From NCBI GenBank assembly GCA_002102555.1, contig MCFL01000013.1, forward strand, positions 372,001 to 436,000: a DNA stretch of 64,000 bases, given 5' to 3'. The notes under the pieces were generated by a model. The model was not told the origin of the DNA. It made no database searches and was given only the letters and a program-made list of their open reading frames with translations. The DNA is from Catenaria anguillulae PL171 (Eukaryota > Blastocladiomycota > Blastocladiomycetes > Blastocladiales > Catenariaceae). The stretch's first letter is position 1; the number at the start of each line of letters is the position of its first letter. Positions 54,846-64,000 of the stretch are shown piece by piece. The translations under genes and the position numbers were made by a program.

Positions 54846-56993
54846 TCACCGAGACGTGGTATGCGAGCGTCGAGCAAGACGCTCTTGCATCCCAAGCACG
54901 TCTTCCCATGGCAACCTCGTCTCGCCTCTGCTTTCGGGCACACCCCGCAACGGATCCTCTGCAAAACTCACCTGCTGAGCATGCTGGTGATGTTCCTTGG
55001 CCGGTGACGCAAACTCAACGTCCTCGCCTGCCACAAGCTTGCCCACCACCTCGACCACTTTCCCGACCCTCTCCCTCTCGACCTGAGCCTCGCGCTCCCT
55101 CTCGCGCTTGACCTCCCTCCACCGTTTCTCCCACTCGTGCCTCAACTCATCCACCTCAGCCTCCTCCCTCTCCTCCCGCTTGCGCAACTCGCCCACCATC
55201 CTCGCCCTAGCCACCACGCCTCTCGTCACCTCCCTCTCCCTCTGCTCGCTCGCCTGCTTCTCCCTGACCCACGCGTCCCTGGCCTGCTTGACCCCTTGCA
55301 TGGCGGCCACCTGCACCCCGCGTAACTGTGCCCTGGCGGCCCTGGCCCTCTCCCATGACTCGGCCTCGGCGCTCAGCACATGGGCCCACCAGTCACGCAT
55401 GGCTGCATGTGACCTTTGCGTGGCTTGGCGCCACACTTGTGTGTCTCGAGCGAGATCTGCACGCAACACGTGTAGGTCGCGGACGGCTCGCCGCGCGCGC
55501 AACGTGGCGGCTTCGTCGGCACATAGCCGCGCGTGTAAAGTGGTGGCGTAGTGCAGGATGGCGTGTGGGAAGTGGGTCAAGGGTGGGTAGGTTGTGGACC
55601 AGGTGGCGGCACCGGCGGCGGCGGCGCCCGAGGACAATGAGGATGGCGTGTGAGGTGCTGGTCGTGGCAGGCGCGTGAATGACGTAAATAGACCACGTGA
55701 CGAGTGTGCGAGTTCGCCCGGGGTTGATGGGTTCGAGTCCAATGCCACGTGTTGCATTTGCACGTCGAGGGTCGAACTCGTGCCATCGGTCGATGCATAG
55801 CGCATGGGTAGGTCGCCCGTCAGCATGCTTGTGGCCATGGCGTGCATCATGTCGGTGATGCTTGCGGGCGAGCACGGCCGCGCGGTCGTGATCCAGTCGC
55901 GGACGTGCGCCGGGCTCGTTAGGTGCATGAGCGGAGTGCGAAAGTGGCGCAGGTAGGCGACGAGGGCGAGTGTAAAGTACACGGGTGGCGGTAGGTTGTC
56001 ATCGGGCGAAGGAATGGGAGGGCTTGACTTATTGTGTGGTTTCTTGGACGAAGCAGCTGAGGAGCGAAATGGGCCAACTATTGTCATGGTAATCATATGG
56101 TCCCACACCCGAAGCCACGCATCCCGGTGAATGCTTTCCGAAAGCAAGCCTTGCATGATTGGCCACGCATACACGTGCGCGGGTGCATTTGCACTACCGT
56201 GCAAGTGTGCGTGGAGGGCAGGATCAAAGCGTGCAAGCACATTGTCAATAAACTCGAGGCAGTCGAGCGGCGGGTTGGGAAAGTACTCCCACCATTTCTG
56301 GCAATAGTTGAAGATGACGGTAGCCGAAAGCTCCAGGGCACTAAGCGGGTCGCGTAACATGACTTTGATGAGTGGGAACACGAGATGCGGCAGGTACTCG
56401 ACGTTGCCTGCAAAGAGCGGCGTCCAGTGAGCGAGTGCAGACAGGACTTTGAGCGTGGCGTCCGCCAAGGGCGGAGATTTGATCGGGAAACGTGTGCGGA
56501 AATTGGCTTGCGATGGATGGACGCCCTGTGCGTTAAACGCGTCGTAGGCGGAGCGGTTTTCGGGCAGACCTAGCAAGAAGCGCCAAATGAGCGGGCGGTA
56601 CGTGTCTGGGAAGGTGCCAAAGGAGATCAAGTAGGTGCGAAGAGACGCGGGCGAGAGATTGGTTGTGGACATGATGTCTTCCAGGGTCGTGTGAGTCTGT
56701 GAGGGAGAGGGTGATGGCGCCGTGGGTTTCTTGGGACCATTGTCGCATTCGGACGAGAGTGGGAACTGAGGCCCATGAGGGCGACGGTCGGATTCGGAGC
56801 GGTGCGGCTTCCAGCTGTCCTTGTTGCTAATGATATTTTTGCTGTGCGAATGGGCATGTGCCCATGGGCGGCTGTGCTTGCGCGATGGACTCTTGGGACG
56901 TGGACGCGCTGAACCTGAGGTGGCGGAAGATGAGCAGGCAGAGGCAACAGAAGGCGATCTGCCCGCTGGCCGTGACTTTGGCGGGGCAAACAT
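54846..56993 (-). CDS. TBC1D31-like protein (TBC domain plus coiled coil; cilium/centriolar satellite type)
   Basis: A single exon of 715 residues. After a basic/Ser-rich N-terminus the TBC domain starts at about residue 115: LRTYLISFGTFPDTYRPLIW, FLLGLPENRSAYDAF, FPIKSPPLADATLKVLSALA, WTPLFAGNVEYLPHLVFPLI, CQKWWEYFPNPPLDCLEFID, VYAWPIMQGLLSESIHRDAW. This FPNPP / YAWP / HW-type set is specific to TBC1D31 (WDR67), not to general Rab-GAPs. The C-terminus is a long Arg/Glu coiled coil (EEREEAEVDELRHEWEKRW region). Animal TBC1D31 has WD40 repeats before the TBC domain, but here the N-terminus is short and lacks them. A role in ciliogenesis fits a flagellated fungus. The Arg finger/Gln finger of active TBC-GAPs is not clear. 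Confidence 0.8.
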   Translation of the reverse strand: MFAPPKSRPAGRSPSVASACSSSATSGSARPRPKSPSRKHSRPWAHAHSHSKNIISNKDSWKPHRSESDRRPHGPQFPLSSECDNGPKKPTAPSPSPSQTHTTLEDIMSTTNLSPASLRTYLISFGTFPDTYRPLIWRFLLGLPENRSAYDAFNAQGVHPSQANFRTRFPIKSPPLADATLKVLSALAHWTPLFAGNVEYLPHLVFPLIKVMLRDPLSALELSATVIFNYCQKWWEYFPNPPLDCLEFIDNVLARFDPALHAHLHGSANAPAHVYAWPIMQGLLSESIHRDAWLRVWDHMITMTIVGPFRSSAASSKKPHNKSSPPIPSPDDNLPPPVYFTLALVAYLRHFRTPLMHLTSPAHVRDWITTARPCSPASITDMMHAMATSMLTGDLPMRYASTDGTSSTLDVQMQHVALDSNPSTPGELAHSSRGLFTSFTRLPRPAPHTPSSLSSGAAAAGAATWSTTYPPLTHFPHAILHYATTLHARLCADEAATLRARRAVRDLHVLRADLARDTQVWRQATQRSHAAMRDWWAHVLSAEAESWERARAARAQLRGVQVAAMQGVKQARDAWVREKQASEQREREVTRGVVARARMVGELRKREEREEAEVDELRHEWEKRWREVKREREREAQVERERVGKVVEVVGKLVAGEDVEFASPAKEHHQHAQQVSFAEDPLRGVPESRGETRLPWEDVLGMQERLARRSHTTSR

Positions 56994-57260
56994 GACTTGG
57001 CGGACGGATGGATTGCGTCGAGTCTATGACATTGAATCGTTCTTGACTGTAGGCTGCCGTGTGTGGGAATCGGACGTCAGCGTATGAGCGGATATGTCGG
57101 CACGTGATCCTCTGCGATGGCCGAATACGTAGTATATTAATATAACGGCCAATAACACACCATTTGGCTCAAAAGTCGACGTCCGACGTTATTGATGGAT
57201 TGAATGAGATGAATAGCAACCAAAGGTCGATGCAACAGTTAAGCACACAATCAAGTCATC
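56994..57260. promoter_or_regulatory. Divergent promoter region
   Basis: 267 bp between two divergent starts. An AT-rich patch (TAGTATATTAATATAACG, ~57130-57147) may serve a core promoter. By position only. Confidence 0.35.
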
Positions 57261-58517
57261 ATGGATCCTCCCAGTCTTCTCCATTCCGCCAGTGCCAACG
57301 GTGATGGCGCCCCAATTCCTCGACAACCAAGAATGTCGGCAGCAGCAGTGTCCAAGTCATTGTCAAGTTCACGACGGGGTCCCAGTCTGTGTTTGTGTGC
57401 CAATGGCACCAACACTCGATGGCCGACCTGCTCGCCGCCATTCGCTCCCAATACGCTTCTTCATCGCAAGTGACCACACCGCTTATCCCACTCGACCGCG
57501 TCCGTTTCAAGCTACTTCACGCCGGATCCGTCCTCGTCGTGGACACGCAGCCGCTGGCCCATCTCAAGCGCCAATTGCTCGTCACACATTCACCCATGGT
57601 CTCTTCGCAAGCCATCACTCTGCCTTCTACCACTCAGCCTATACCTGCATCTACACCCATACCGCCACCCCAACTCGAACCACAACCTGCGGCTCTCTTC
57701 TCACTCGAAGACGATGACGACGAACCAATCGAGCATGACGACGAGAACACTCCTCTGCATCCCGACTCGCACTCACCACCCACTCAATCTACAACGGGCA
57801 GTGGCGGCGTGTCTCCACGTCCCGACAACGAGCGATTACCTCTGCTCTTGCGCGCCCCATCCGCATCGGTCCCTGCCTCGCCATCCAAACACTTGCCTGC
57901 GTCTTCATCCCCTCGTGTATCTCCCGACTCGGCCAACCTCATCGAAACCATTGTTGTCCTGTGCTCGATCTCGGAAGCAATGCCCGATGCCGATGTGACA
58001 TCCGAATCGCAACCTGTAACTCCTTCAGCATCATCATCCAATGTGCGCATTCATGTTCCAACTTGACCGATGTGACCCTGCCTTCTTGGCTTGCGTTTGT
58101 TTCCTTGCACTAACTCCTGGGTCCTCCCTCAATTGCGCGTCGGTCTGACTATAGACGCCGCGCGGCTTTGACGCGCTGCTCACCCAAGGCTTCTCCCCAG
58201 ACGACATCCAAGCGTTCCGCCGCACTTTCCACCAAGCACGCGGCACCGCGTCGGCCTCCGAACCCGATCGGCTCAGGCTCGAAGACGCTTGGGTTGCGGG
58301 CGACCACTCAAACGATCAGGCACAAGTCGCGTCCACGGAACAGTCCACGGTCAAGGCACTCGTCAAGGGCGCCGCCCTGGGTTATTTTCTGGGGGTGCCC
58401 ATGGTGCTGGGAGTCAAGGAAGTCGCCAGGTTGGATCGCAGGGTCGTGGTGGGTGGCGTGTTGGGGTTGGTGGTCAATTTTGGGGTTGGGGTGTTGTTGT
58501 GGATCAATCAGGGGTAA
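57261..58517 (+). CDS. DSC E3 ubiquitin ligase complex subunit 3-like protein
   Basis: Exons 57261-58042 and 58155-58517. The N-terminus has a ubiquitin-like fold: VQVIVKFTTGSQSVFVCQWH, MADLLAAIRSQYASS, DRVRFKLLHAGSVLVVDTQ. A Ser/Pro/Asp-rich linker follows, then the DUF2407-type C-terminal part, TPRGFDALLTQGFSPDDIQA, FRRTFHQARG, and two hydrophobic helices (ALVKGAALGYFLGVPMVLGV, VVGGVLGLVVNFGVGVLLWI). Dsc3 is a Golgi/ER membrane subunit of the fungal DSC ligase that activates SREBP. Near 57309-57313 the frame of the first 16 codons does not continue into the ubiquitin-like frame; one missing base in ATTCCTCGAC fixes it and makes the total a multiple of three (~381 residues). An unseen upstream exon could be an alternative. 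The fungal-specific family supports the organism assignment. Confidence 0.8.
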
Positions 58518-60284
58518 CACAAGTTGCAATCATGACCAACCCAATGCGACCCAAAACAAGTACGGGATATGGGGTATGTACCTTTCGACTATGTAGAGAA
58601 GGGACAAAAGATGAAACGGATCGCAAAAAGCAACAATATAAAGAGCGAATGAGGAAAGATGGGATTATTGGGTATATGTGAAACAGAGGCACTTGATTCG
58701 ATCGTCACAACTCTTGGCGTGGCTCGGACCACCCGCCAGAAGATTCAGATGCAGTTGCTGATGAAGGCAACGACAGCTGTAAGGGTGGCCACGACGACCC
58801 ATGGGAAGGCACGTCGCCTCGGCCATTTTTAATGTTGGCATATTCGTGCGTGAAGCATGAGAAATGGGTAGCCGGGTCTGGGTTCACTGGATTCCTTGCA
58901 AATGGAATGCACTTGATGTATGCATGCAGAGAGTGTCAGCAGAAGGCAAAGTCAAGAGGTACAATGTATTGACACAACCTACGTGCAATCGGCCAAGGTT
59001 TCCGCCGGCCGCTCACAAAAACTCGCCCCAAATGCTCCGGACTCTGCCCTTGTGTGCCAAGTATAGTACATGCCTGAGCACGCCATTCCAAGCGTCAATG
59101 ATGCGTTCCGACACATGCCACATGAGGTAACTTTGTACGCGGCCGTCTGTGGCATGAGATACCACGGCTCACCATTCGATCCAGGGAAACTCGATGCCCA
59201 AATGCACGAGCGCAAGTCAACGATGCGGCTCGTGATGACGAGCAGGGCGTGCAATACGGGGACGGCCATGGCAAATCCTTGGCATGAATCCGCCGCCAAC
59301 CACGGTCAGGTATTTCACGTTGTATTCTCGTGCGAGACGCAAATTGGCAAGCTCGGGGTCCACATGGCGGTTGGATATTGGGCCACGTTCATTGGAGCAA
59401 ATCGCCGGGGACCCTGGACGATGTGGGGTAGGCCTCGAGTTGCAGGTAGACGGAAGATAGGTGCGAGAGGTCTTCCATGTGACGCTCGATGACGCGGGTG
59501 ATGAGTTGTTCCGGGAGAAGGTCGAATTAAGTTCCGAATGCTGTTGCACTTGTAAGCAGGAGTGGGTATTTAAGTGGGAGAGCTTCAAGAGCGCAAAGAC
59601 GGACTGCAGAGCGAGAGGTCGAGCTCGCAGGTGCAGCCGTACTCGATCGCCATCTGGGACTTGGCTGATCTCGAAGGGTAGTGGAAGGGCGATGATCGAC
59701 GAGGGGTGCGGGACGAACTCGTTGCGGCGGTGGGTGGGGCAGGACAGAGCAGGGAATAGGTGGGTGTTGCGGGTGGCAATAGCACTCGGTCACAGCAATT
59801 TCATCAAGTGTATTTCTGATATGTCAATGCAGCATTTATTGAGCTGGTGCTCGTAGAGCCGATGAGAATGTCGGGGTGCCACGGAAAAACGATCCTTTCG
59901 TTCCATTGTTCCATTGATGCCTCTCCGTGAGACATGACTGGTCCACCAGAGTCGGGCGTTGAGTCGGGCGATTGCGTAGTCGATTGCGGCTACATAGCCG
60001 TGGGCATGAGAGGACTCGGCCCCGTCGTGGCTAAAGATGGGCTGCCCCCGGAGCATCCCGTGCCCGCGCCGCCTCGAACGGCACGCTGGTACGATGGATT
60101 CCTAGGCTCGCTCAAGAATCACGGAAGGATACGGGACTTGAAGAACACACGTCATTTCGTATACCAGCATCCTCAAAAAGGCGCGAAATCCCTTTGCAAT
60201 TCGTAATGGGAACATATGAGCAATTAACATTCATGCAACACCCTCATCAAAGACATCCATAGCATTTCCAACCAGAACCAAACC
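58518..60284. other. Region of broken minus-strand coding-like stretches
   Basis: Several minus-strand open stretches have ordered composition: EQLITRVIERHMEDLSHLSS near 59455-59515, AMAVPVLHALLVITSRIVDL near 59210-59270 and a PWYLMPQTAAYKV patch near 59130-59165. They lie in different frames and are broken by stops with no GT-AG pairs that join them well. This looks like a decayed host gene or an unresolved multi-exon gene. No family recognised. The frame at 58705-58887 is not supportable. The last ~230 bp before 60285 are probably the promoter of the next gene. Confidence 0.35.
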
Positions 60285-60956
60285 ATGGCCACCCTTGCCC
60301 GCCGCCTGCTTCTCGGTACCACCGCTGCCACCACACTGTCGCTCGTTGCCGTCGTCAAGGCCACGCCTCAAGTACCCAACATCCCAAAAGACTCGCTCCT
60401 GGCATCCGACCGTGCTGCCACGTCCTACGCCGACGCCTTCCAATTGCACATGCCGCTGCCCTCCTCTTCATCATCATCGCCAGCGCGTGTGCCTTCCATT
60501 GATGCATTTGCTTCTGCGTTTGAGCGGTGCTTGCTGTTCTTTATCGAGCGCAAACTGCTGTTTGCTGCGGGTGCTGCCGAGCCGGGCCGCAAAGATGAGG
60601 TGCAGCCATACCCACTCCCCGGGTCGATGGCACACTTCAAGGTTGGCCAGCCCGTGAGCGCATTTTGGACCGTGAACGGGTTGGTCCGCGACGCAAAGTT
60701 GCAAAGCGGCGAGGTGATCATGACCTATGATGACCCACTTGGCATTGGCGCTACGTGGTTGAAGGTGGAACCCGTTGAAGACAAGACAAAGGTCCGGTTG
60801 ATGTTTGGGTCGTCGCTCGACTCGAGCAGGACGGGCAAGTCGGTGGCCGAGATGCCCTGGATTGTGATCGAGTTTCACAAGCTGTATTCGCGCATGTTGC
60901 TGGTCAATGCCGCGGGCCAGTTGTGGTGGGATCTGAAGAAGGAATCGTCCTCATGA
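60285..60956 (+). CDS. Unknown conserved family, copy B
   Basis: A single exon of 223 residues, starting MATLARRLLLGTTAATTLSL, an Arg/Leu/Thr-rich start that could be a mitochondrial signal or membrane anchor. It shares with copy A (21673-22569) the blocks IDAFASAFERCLLFFIERKL, PYPLPGSMAHFKVGQPVSAF, IGATWLKVEP, LMFGSSLDSS and MLLVNAAGQLWWDLK. It lacks the Ser/Thr-rich insert and C-terminal extension of copy A, so it may be closer to the ancestral form. The conserved WWDLK/WWDLR ending and the Cys in ERCLL are the best anchors for a family search. Function unknown. Confidence 0.78.
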   Translation: MATLARRLLLGTTAATTLSLVAVVKATPQVPNIPKDSLLASDRAATSYADAFQLHMPLPSSSSSSPARVPSIDAFASAFERCLLFFIERKLLFAAGAAEPGRKDEVQPYPLPGSMAHFKVGQPVSAFWTVNGLVRDAKLQSGEVIMTYDDPLGIGATWLKVEPVEDKTKVRLMFGSSLDSSRTGKSVAEMPWIVIEFHKLYSRMLLVNAAGQLWWDLKKESSS

Positions 60957-61035
60957 TGTCAGTCCCATCGCAGTGACTTTTCGAAATGAATTCGTTAACA
61001 AACATCAACTCCTCGGCGCTCTGACCTGGGTTCAT

Positions 61036-61216
61036 CAGACTTCTGAGTTATCATGTGGTATGTACCACCACGTTCGCAGTGGAGCACCACATGACATTTG
61101 AACATGAGCAGCACATTGGGCTACGGGTTATGTACATTTACTCCAAACGAAACAGATTTGTAACGGTATACCAAAAGAAGGCAGGTAACCCATCTGTGCG
61201 CGAGCCAAGTCCACGA
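61036..61216 (-). repeat. Dispersed repeat, copy B (inverted relative to copy A)
   Basis: Minus-strand sequence from 61216 down to 61036 matches 25107-25280 over ~175 bp with scattered substitutions and small gaps. The neighbouring CDS of the unknown family ends 80 bp away, whereas copy A lies downstream of the G-alpha gene and ~2.5 kb after the other family member. It has no coding potential I can support. Confidence 0.75.
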
Positions 61217-61298
61217 CCACAATTCACGCGTCGCCAACACACAAGTTGCGAATACTAATCGAGATCGTTCGCAAGTATTGCATAGTAGAAAACAAAAC

Positions 61299-64000
61299 AT
61301 GCCGCCAAAAGTCAAAGCAACATACATCCGGTCGGCATCGCCGTCGCCCTCGCGCGACCCCAATGCCCCACTTATGCCCGGTGGCATCCGCCCCGTCAAC
61401 CCCATCACGTCGACGACCACGGCACCCTTTTCATCACCGCCGGCAGGGCATCGTGGAGGGCAGGGCGAGTCCATTCCACTGCAAGCGTCTCCTCCGCGAC
61501 AGCAACAGCAGCCTCGGCAGCAGCATCAGGCAAACTTGCTTCCACCAGGTGATGACCTGTCCAAGCGCCCGTCCCCGATCAGCACGGCCCCGCCCGTCGC
61601 GCAAAAGTCGGCGGCCGTCAAAGCGGACGCGGCGCTCGTGACGCATTCCCAAGATAACATCTCCAAGGGCGGCGGCGGCCAAACCGTGACTTTTGGCAAA
61701 GACCATGTCGACTACAACGACGACGACGCCGATGACGATTACGACGAAGAAAGCGATGACGACGACCGGCACGGGCTCACGTCGCACTCGACCTCGTCAC
61801 GTTTCCGGTCGTCGCCCTCCACAAGCGCGTCGCGCCGGCCACGCTACTCGTCGTTGCACTCGACGGGCGCGTACGCGCACGGCGGGCGGCTGCCCGATCG
61901 CGTCATTGACCCGGACGAACTACTGGCCAACCCTCCAGGGTACTCGCGCCTCGCATCGTACTTGCCTTGGTGGCTCCCACCTCGCGTGCTGCTGTTTGTG
62001 CTGACGGGCGCACTCATTGTTGGCGTGACGCTGTCGTTCACGTTGCGCAAGATTCACAACCGGCTCGTCGTGGCACATTGCATTCCCGTTGCCCCGCGAA
62101 ACGCAACGGCACAGCCTCGGTACTTGCCCGACTTGCCCGCGCCGCTGCCGCCCGACCCGTGGGCCGAGATGATTGCCGGCACGGCCTTGTTGGACGCGCA
62201 CGTGGCCAGGGAAAACACTTACTTTGACGGCATGACTGCCGACCTGGCATCGCTGAGAAGCGAGCTTGTCAGCGAAATCAATGCACGTGGTGCGTCCAGT
62301 GCGGGCGGCGGGAACCCCCCGCTCGAGCATTGGCGCCACACGGATGGCATGTATTACGCACTGCGGGCGGATTTGGCCGCCTATGTACGTGCACCCGTGC
62401 GCGAGGCGCTGGCCACGGATGCCGCGGAAAAGATTGTGTATTTGCGCGCACTGCTCCGGCTCCGGTTGAATGACGAGTTGCCTGCCATTGGGTTTTTTGA
62501 GGTGAGTCCCGACGGGTCGCATTTGGCATTGGCCGTGGATCGCAGCGGCAATGAACGGTTTGATGTCTATGTGTGGGACGTGGTGCATCAGCGGCGCGTG
62601 GGCACGGGGTTGGCCGCAAAAGACGCGTATTATACGGCGCGGTGGGTCAGCAATTCCGTGCTAGTAGCAAGTGTGGTGGATGCATTGGGCGTACCTCGGG
62701 GCGCTGTCAGGATTGCGGTCGAGGGTGCCGGGGGCGCGGCGCCGACAACGACCATGGTTCAAGTATACTGGGAGGAGAGGCCAGAGCGTACGTTGAACGT
62801 AGGCGCAAGTGCGGATGGCAGCATGCTCGTGTTGCAGAGCGCCGGGCAGATTAGCCAGCGGCCTAGGGTGGTGAGCGCTGAAGCCATGGGCGCAGCGGAT
62901 TGGACGCCCGATCAAATGTCGTCATTGACGGCCACAGTCGGCGACGACGATGCAGACGAGTATGGCATTTCCGAAGTCGAGCATCATCAAGGATACTTGT
63001 ACGTGCGCACAAACGAAGCATTGCCCGACCGCGTGGCACCAAACCTCAACATGTTTGAAGTCGTGCGGCTGCCCTACGATACCCGGTTCCCGACCAATGT
63101 GACGCGCGCGCAGCTGGCGAATGCCGAGCGGATCTGGGCGCACTCGCCCGGCATCTTTGTTGAAAAGATGGAGGTGTTGCAGAGGTATCTCGTGCTATGG
63201 GTGCGGACCAACGGCCGGCGTGAAATCCGGTGGCGCGCCATTGGTCTCGGTGTTTCTGATCCTTCTTGGAAACGGCTTGGCGAATGGGACTCGCTTGCCT
63301 TTTACTCGGTCACGCCCGGATTCGCGAGTGACATTGGCGACCCAAGCTCGCGCGTGTACCGCCGGTTTGACGCGTCTGCCATCGAATTTTCAAACTCGTC
63401 GCTGGTTCAGCCGCAGGCCATGTGGGAACTCGACTTGGCGGGTGGCGGTGTCGTACCAGTGGTTGCCGAGCAGGCCAGCGCCATTGATCCAACACGGTAC
63501 GCAAGGTTTAGGGTATGGGTCAATGCAGCAACGCTGTCTGTTTCTGGCCAACTCCCACCATCTTCGTTCTTCGCCAATCCCGCCGGCGGCGACTACGTGC
63601 CCGTAGATCTCGCGTGGCGGTACGCCGACGGCGAACAAGTGCCGCAAGGAAAGACGCGTGACGGGTCGACGCCGCTGTGGGTGCGAACGCCCGGGACGCC
63701 CGCGCGCCCAACGCTCGTTTCGGCATATGGCGCGTACGGAACAATGAACGACGCGAGCTACGACCCCGGGCTTTTGGCGCTTATGGACCGCGGCGTCGTG
63801 GTGGCGCTGTTGCACCCGAGGGGCGATGGCGACTTGGGACCCGCTTGGTATCATGCGGGCGCGAGAATGCACAAGGCCAATACCATGGTTGACGTGGAGC
63901 GCGCGATTGCCGGTCTGATTAATGCGGGCGTCGCGGAAAAGGAAAAGGTGGCGCTCATGGGAAGGTCAGCCGGAGGGTTGGTTGTGGGCAGCGCGGTGGC
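61299..64000 (+). CDS. Membrane-anchored oligopeptidase B (prolyl oligopeptidase family S9A), partial
   Basis: One open frame from ATG 61299 to the right edge (about 900 codons shown). An acidic, Ser-rich cytosolic N-terminus (~225 residues, with runs such as DYNDDDADDDYDEESDDDD) precedes a single membrane helix at about residues 228-250 (PRVLLFVLTGALIVGVTLSF). The lumenal part has the OpdB beta-propeller signature: ENTYFDGMTADLASLRSELV, AIGFFEVSPDGSHLALAVD, then the hydrolase domain with PTLVSAYGAYGTMNDASYDP, ALLHPRGDGDLGPAWYHAGA and the nucleophile elbow LMGRSAGGLVVG (Ser ~890). OpdB usually cleaves after Arg/Lys in small peptides and is soluble; a type II anchor here is unusual. The catalytic Asp and His lie beyond the edge. 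The GGGELG-like loop reads RGDGDLG. Confidence 0.88.
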   Translation, partial: MPPKVKATYIRSASPSPSRDPNAPLMPGGIRPVNPITSTTTAPFSSPPAGHRGGQGESIPLQASPPRQQQQPRQQHQANLLPPGDDLSKRPSPISTAPPVAQKSAAVKADAALVTHSQDNISKGGGGQTVTFGKDHVDYNDDDADDDYDEESDDDDRHGLTSHSTSSRFRSSPSTSASRRPRYSSLHSTGAYAHGGRLPDRVIDPDELLANPPGYSRLASYLPWWLPPRVLLFVLTGALIVGVTLSFTLRKIHNRLVVAHCIPVAPRNATAQPRYLPDLPAPLPPDPWAEMIAGTALLDAHVARENTYFDGMTADLASLRSELVSEINARGASSAGGGNPPLEHWRHTDGMYYALRADLAAYVRAPVREALATDAAEKIVYLRALLRLRLNDELPAIGFFEVSPDGSHLALAVDRSGNERFDVYVWDVVHQRRVGTGLAAKDAYYTARWVSNSVLVASVVDALGVPRGAVRIAVEGAGGAAPTTTMVQVYWEERPERTLNVGASADGSMLVLQSAGQISQRPRVVSAEAMGAADWTPDQMSSLTATVGDDDADEYGISEVEHHQGYLYVRTNEALPDRVAPNLNMFEVVRLPYDTRFPTNVTRAQLANAERIWAHSPGIFVEKMEVLQRYLVLWVRTNGRREIRWRAIGLGVSDPSWKRLGEWDSLAFYSVTPGFASDIGDPSSRVYRRFDASAIEFSNSSLVQPQAMWELDLAGGGVVPVVAEQASAIDPTRYARFRVWVNAATLSVSGQLPPSSFFANPAGGDYVPVDLAWRYADGEQVPQGKTRDGSTPLWVRTPGTPARPTLVSAYGAYGTMNDASYDPGLLALMDRGVVVALLHPRGDGDLGPAWYHAGARMHKANTMVDVERAIAGLINAGVAEKEKVALMGRSAGGLVVGSAV

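Noticed and set aside
1-64000. tRNA, rRNA and CRISPR searches by eye
   Set aside because: No tRNA box B with a matching cloverleaf, no rRNA-like core and no regularly spaced repeats were seen.

Overview
The window is eukaryotic nuclear DNA, gene-dense (roughly 23 recognisable protein genes in 64 kb), GC-rich in coding parts, with short introns (about 43-110 bp, up to about 200) whose donors very often read GTACGT or GTATGT. The gene set points to a zoosporic, flagellum-bearing fungus. A DSC-complex subunit 3 homologue is a fungal signature. Presenilin, a TBC1D31 homologue, a SAS-6-like protein and large periplasmic-binding-protein/class C type receptors are normally missing from Dikarya but occur in chytrid-like lineages. 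A Blastocladiomycota species (Catenaria/Allomyces type) is my best inference. It rests on gene content only.

Layout. 0-7.6 kb: the 3' end of a RasGEF gene, then two minus-strand genes, a very large receptor with two extracellular binding domains and a long-chain-base (sphingosine) kinase. 8.6-14.8 kb: PIG-H (GPI anchor synthesis), a secreted subtilisin with a GPI-like tail, and a secreted 5'-nucleotidase. 15.9-21 kb: a SAS-6-like coiled-coil protein and a convergent E2 ubiquitin-conjugating/TerD fusion. 21.7-31 kb: an unknown family member, a G-alpha subunit with an odd switch II, a class C GPCR with a C-terminal PH-like domain, and a presenilin fused to an N-terminal MYND finger. 32.8-39.1 kb: a 2001-residue glycogenin. 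39.6-42.2 kb: transposon debris (PIF/Harbinger-type transposase piece, Gag-like fossil). 42.7-47.7 kb: an R-SNARE, a second long-chain-base kinase, and a 5'-truncated LINE with a 20-nt poly(A). 48.7-50.2 kb: two convergent paralogous cysteine-rich secreted peptides. 51-58.5 kb: an INO80F-like coiled-coil protein, GatA, TBC1D31-like and DSC3-like genes. 60.3-64 kb: a second copy of the unknown family, an inverted copy of a repeat from the G-alpha 3' flank, and a membrane-anchored oligopeptidase B that runs off the right edge.

Several genes could work together: receptor plus G-alpha plus RasGEF (signalling), two sphingoid-base kinases (lipid signalling), PIG-H plus a possibly GPI-anchored protease, and SAS-6-like plus TBC1D31 (centriole/flagellum). 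A recurring oddity is that several otherwise conserved host genes change reading frame by a single base with no credible intron. The total lengths become multiples of three only if those bases are restored. Unpolished assembly is the simplest reading, but some loci may be real pseudogenes.
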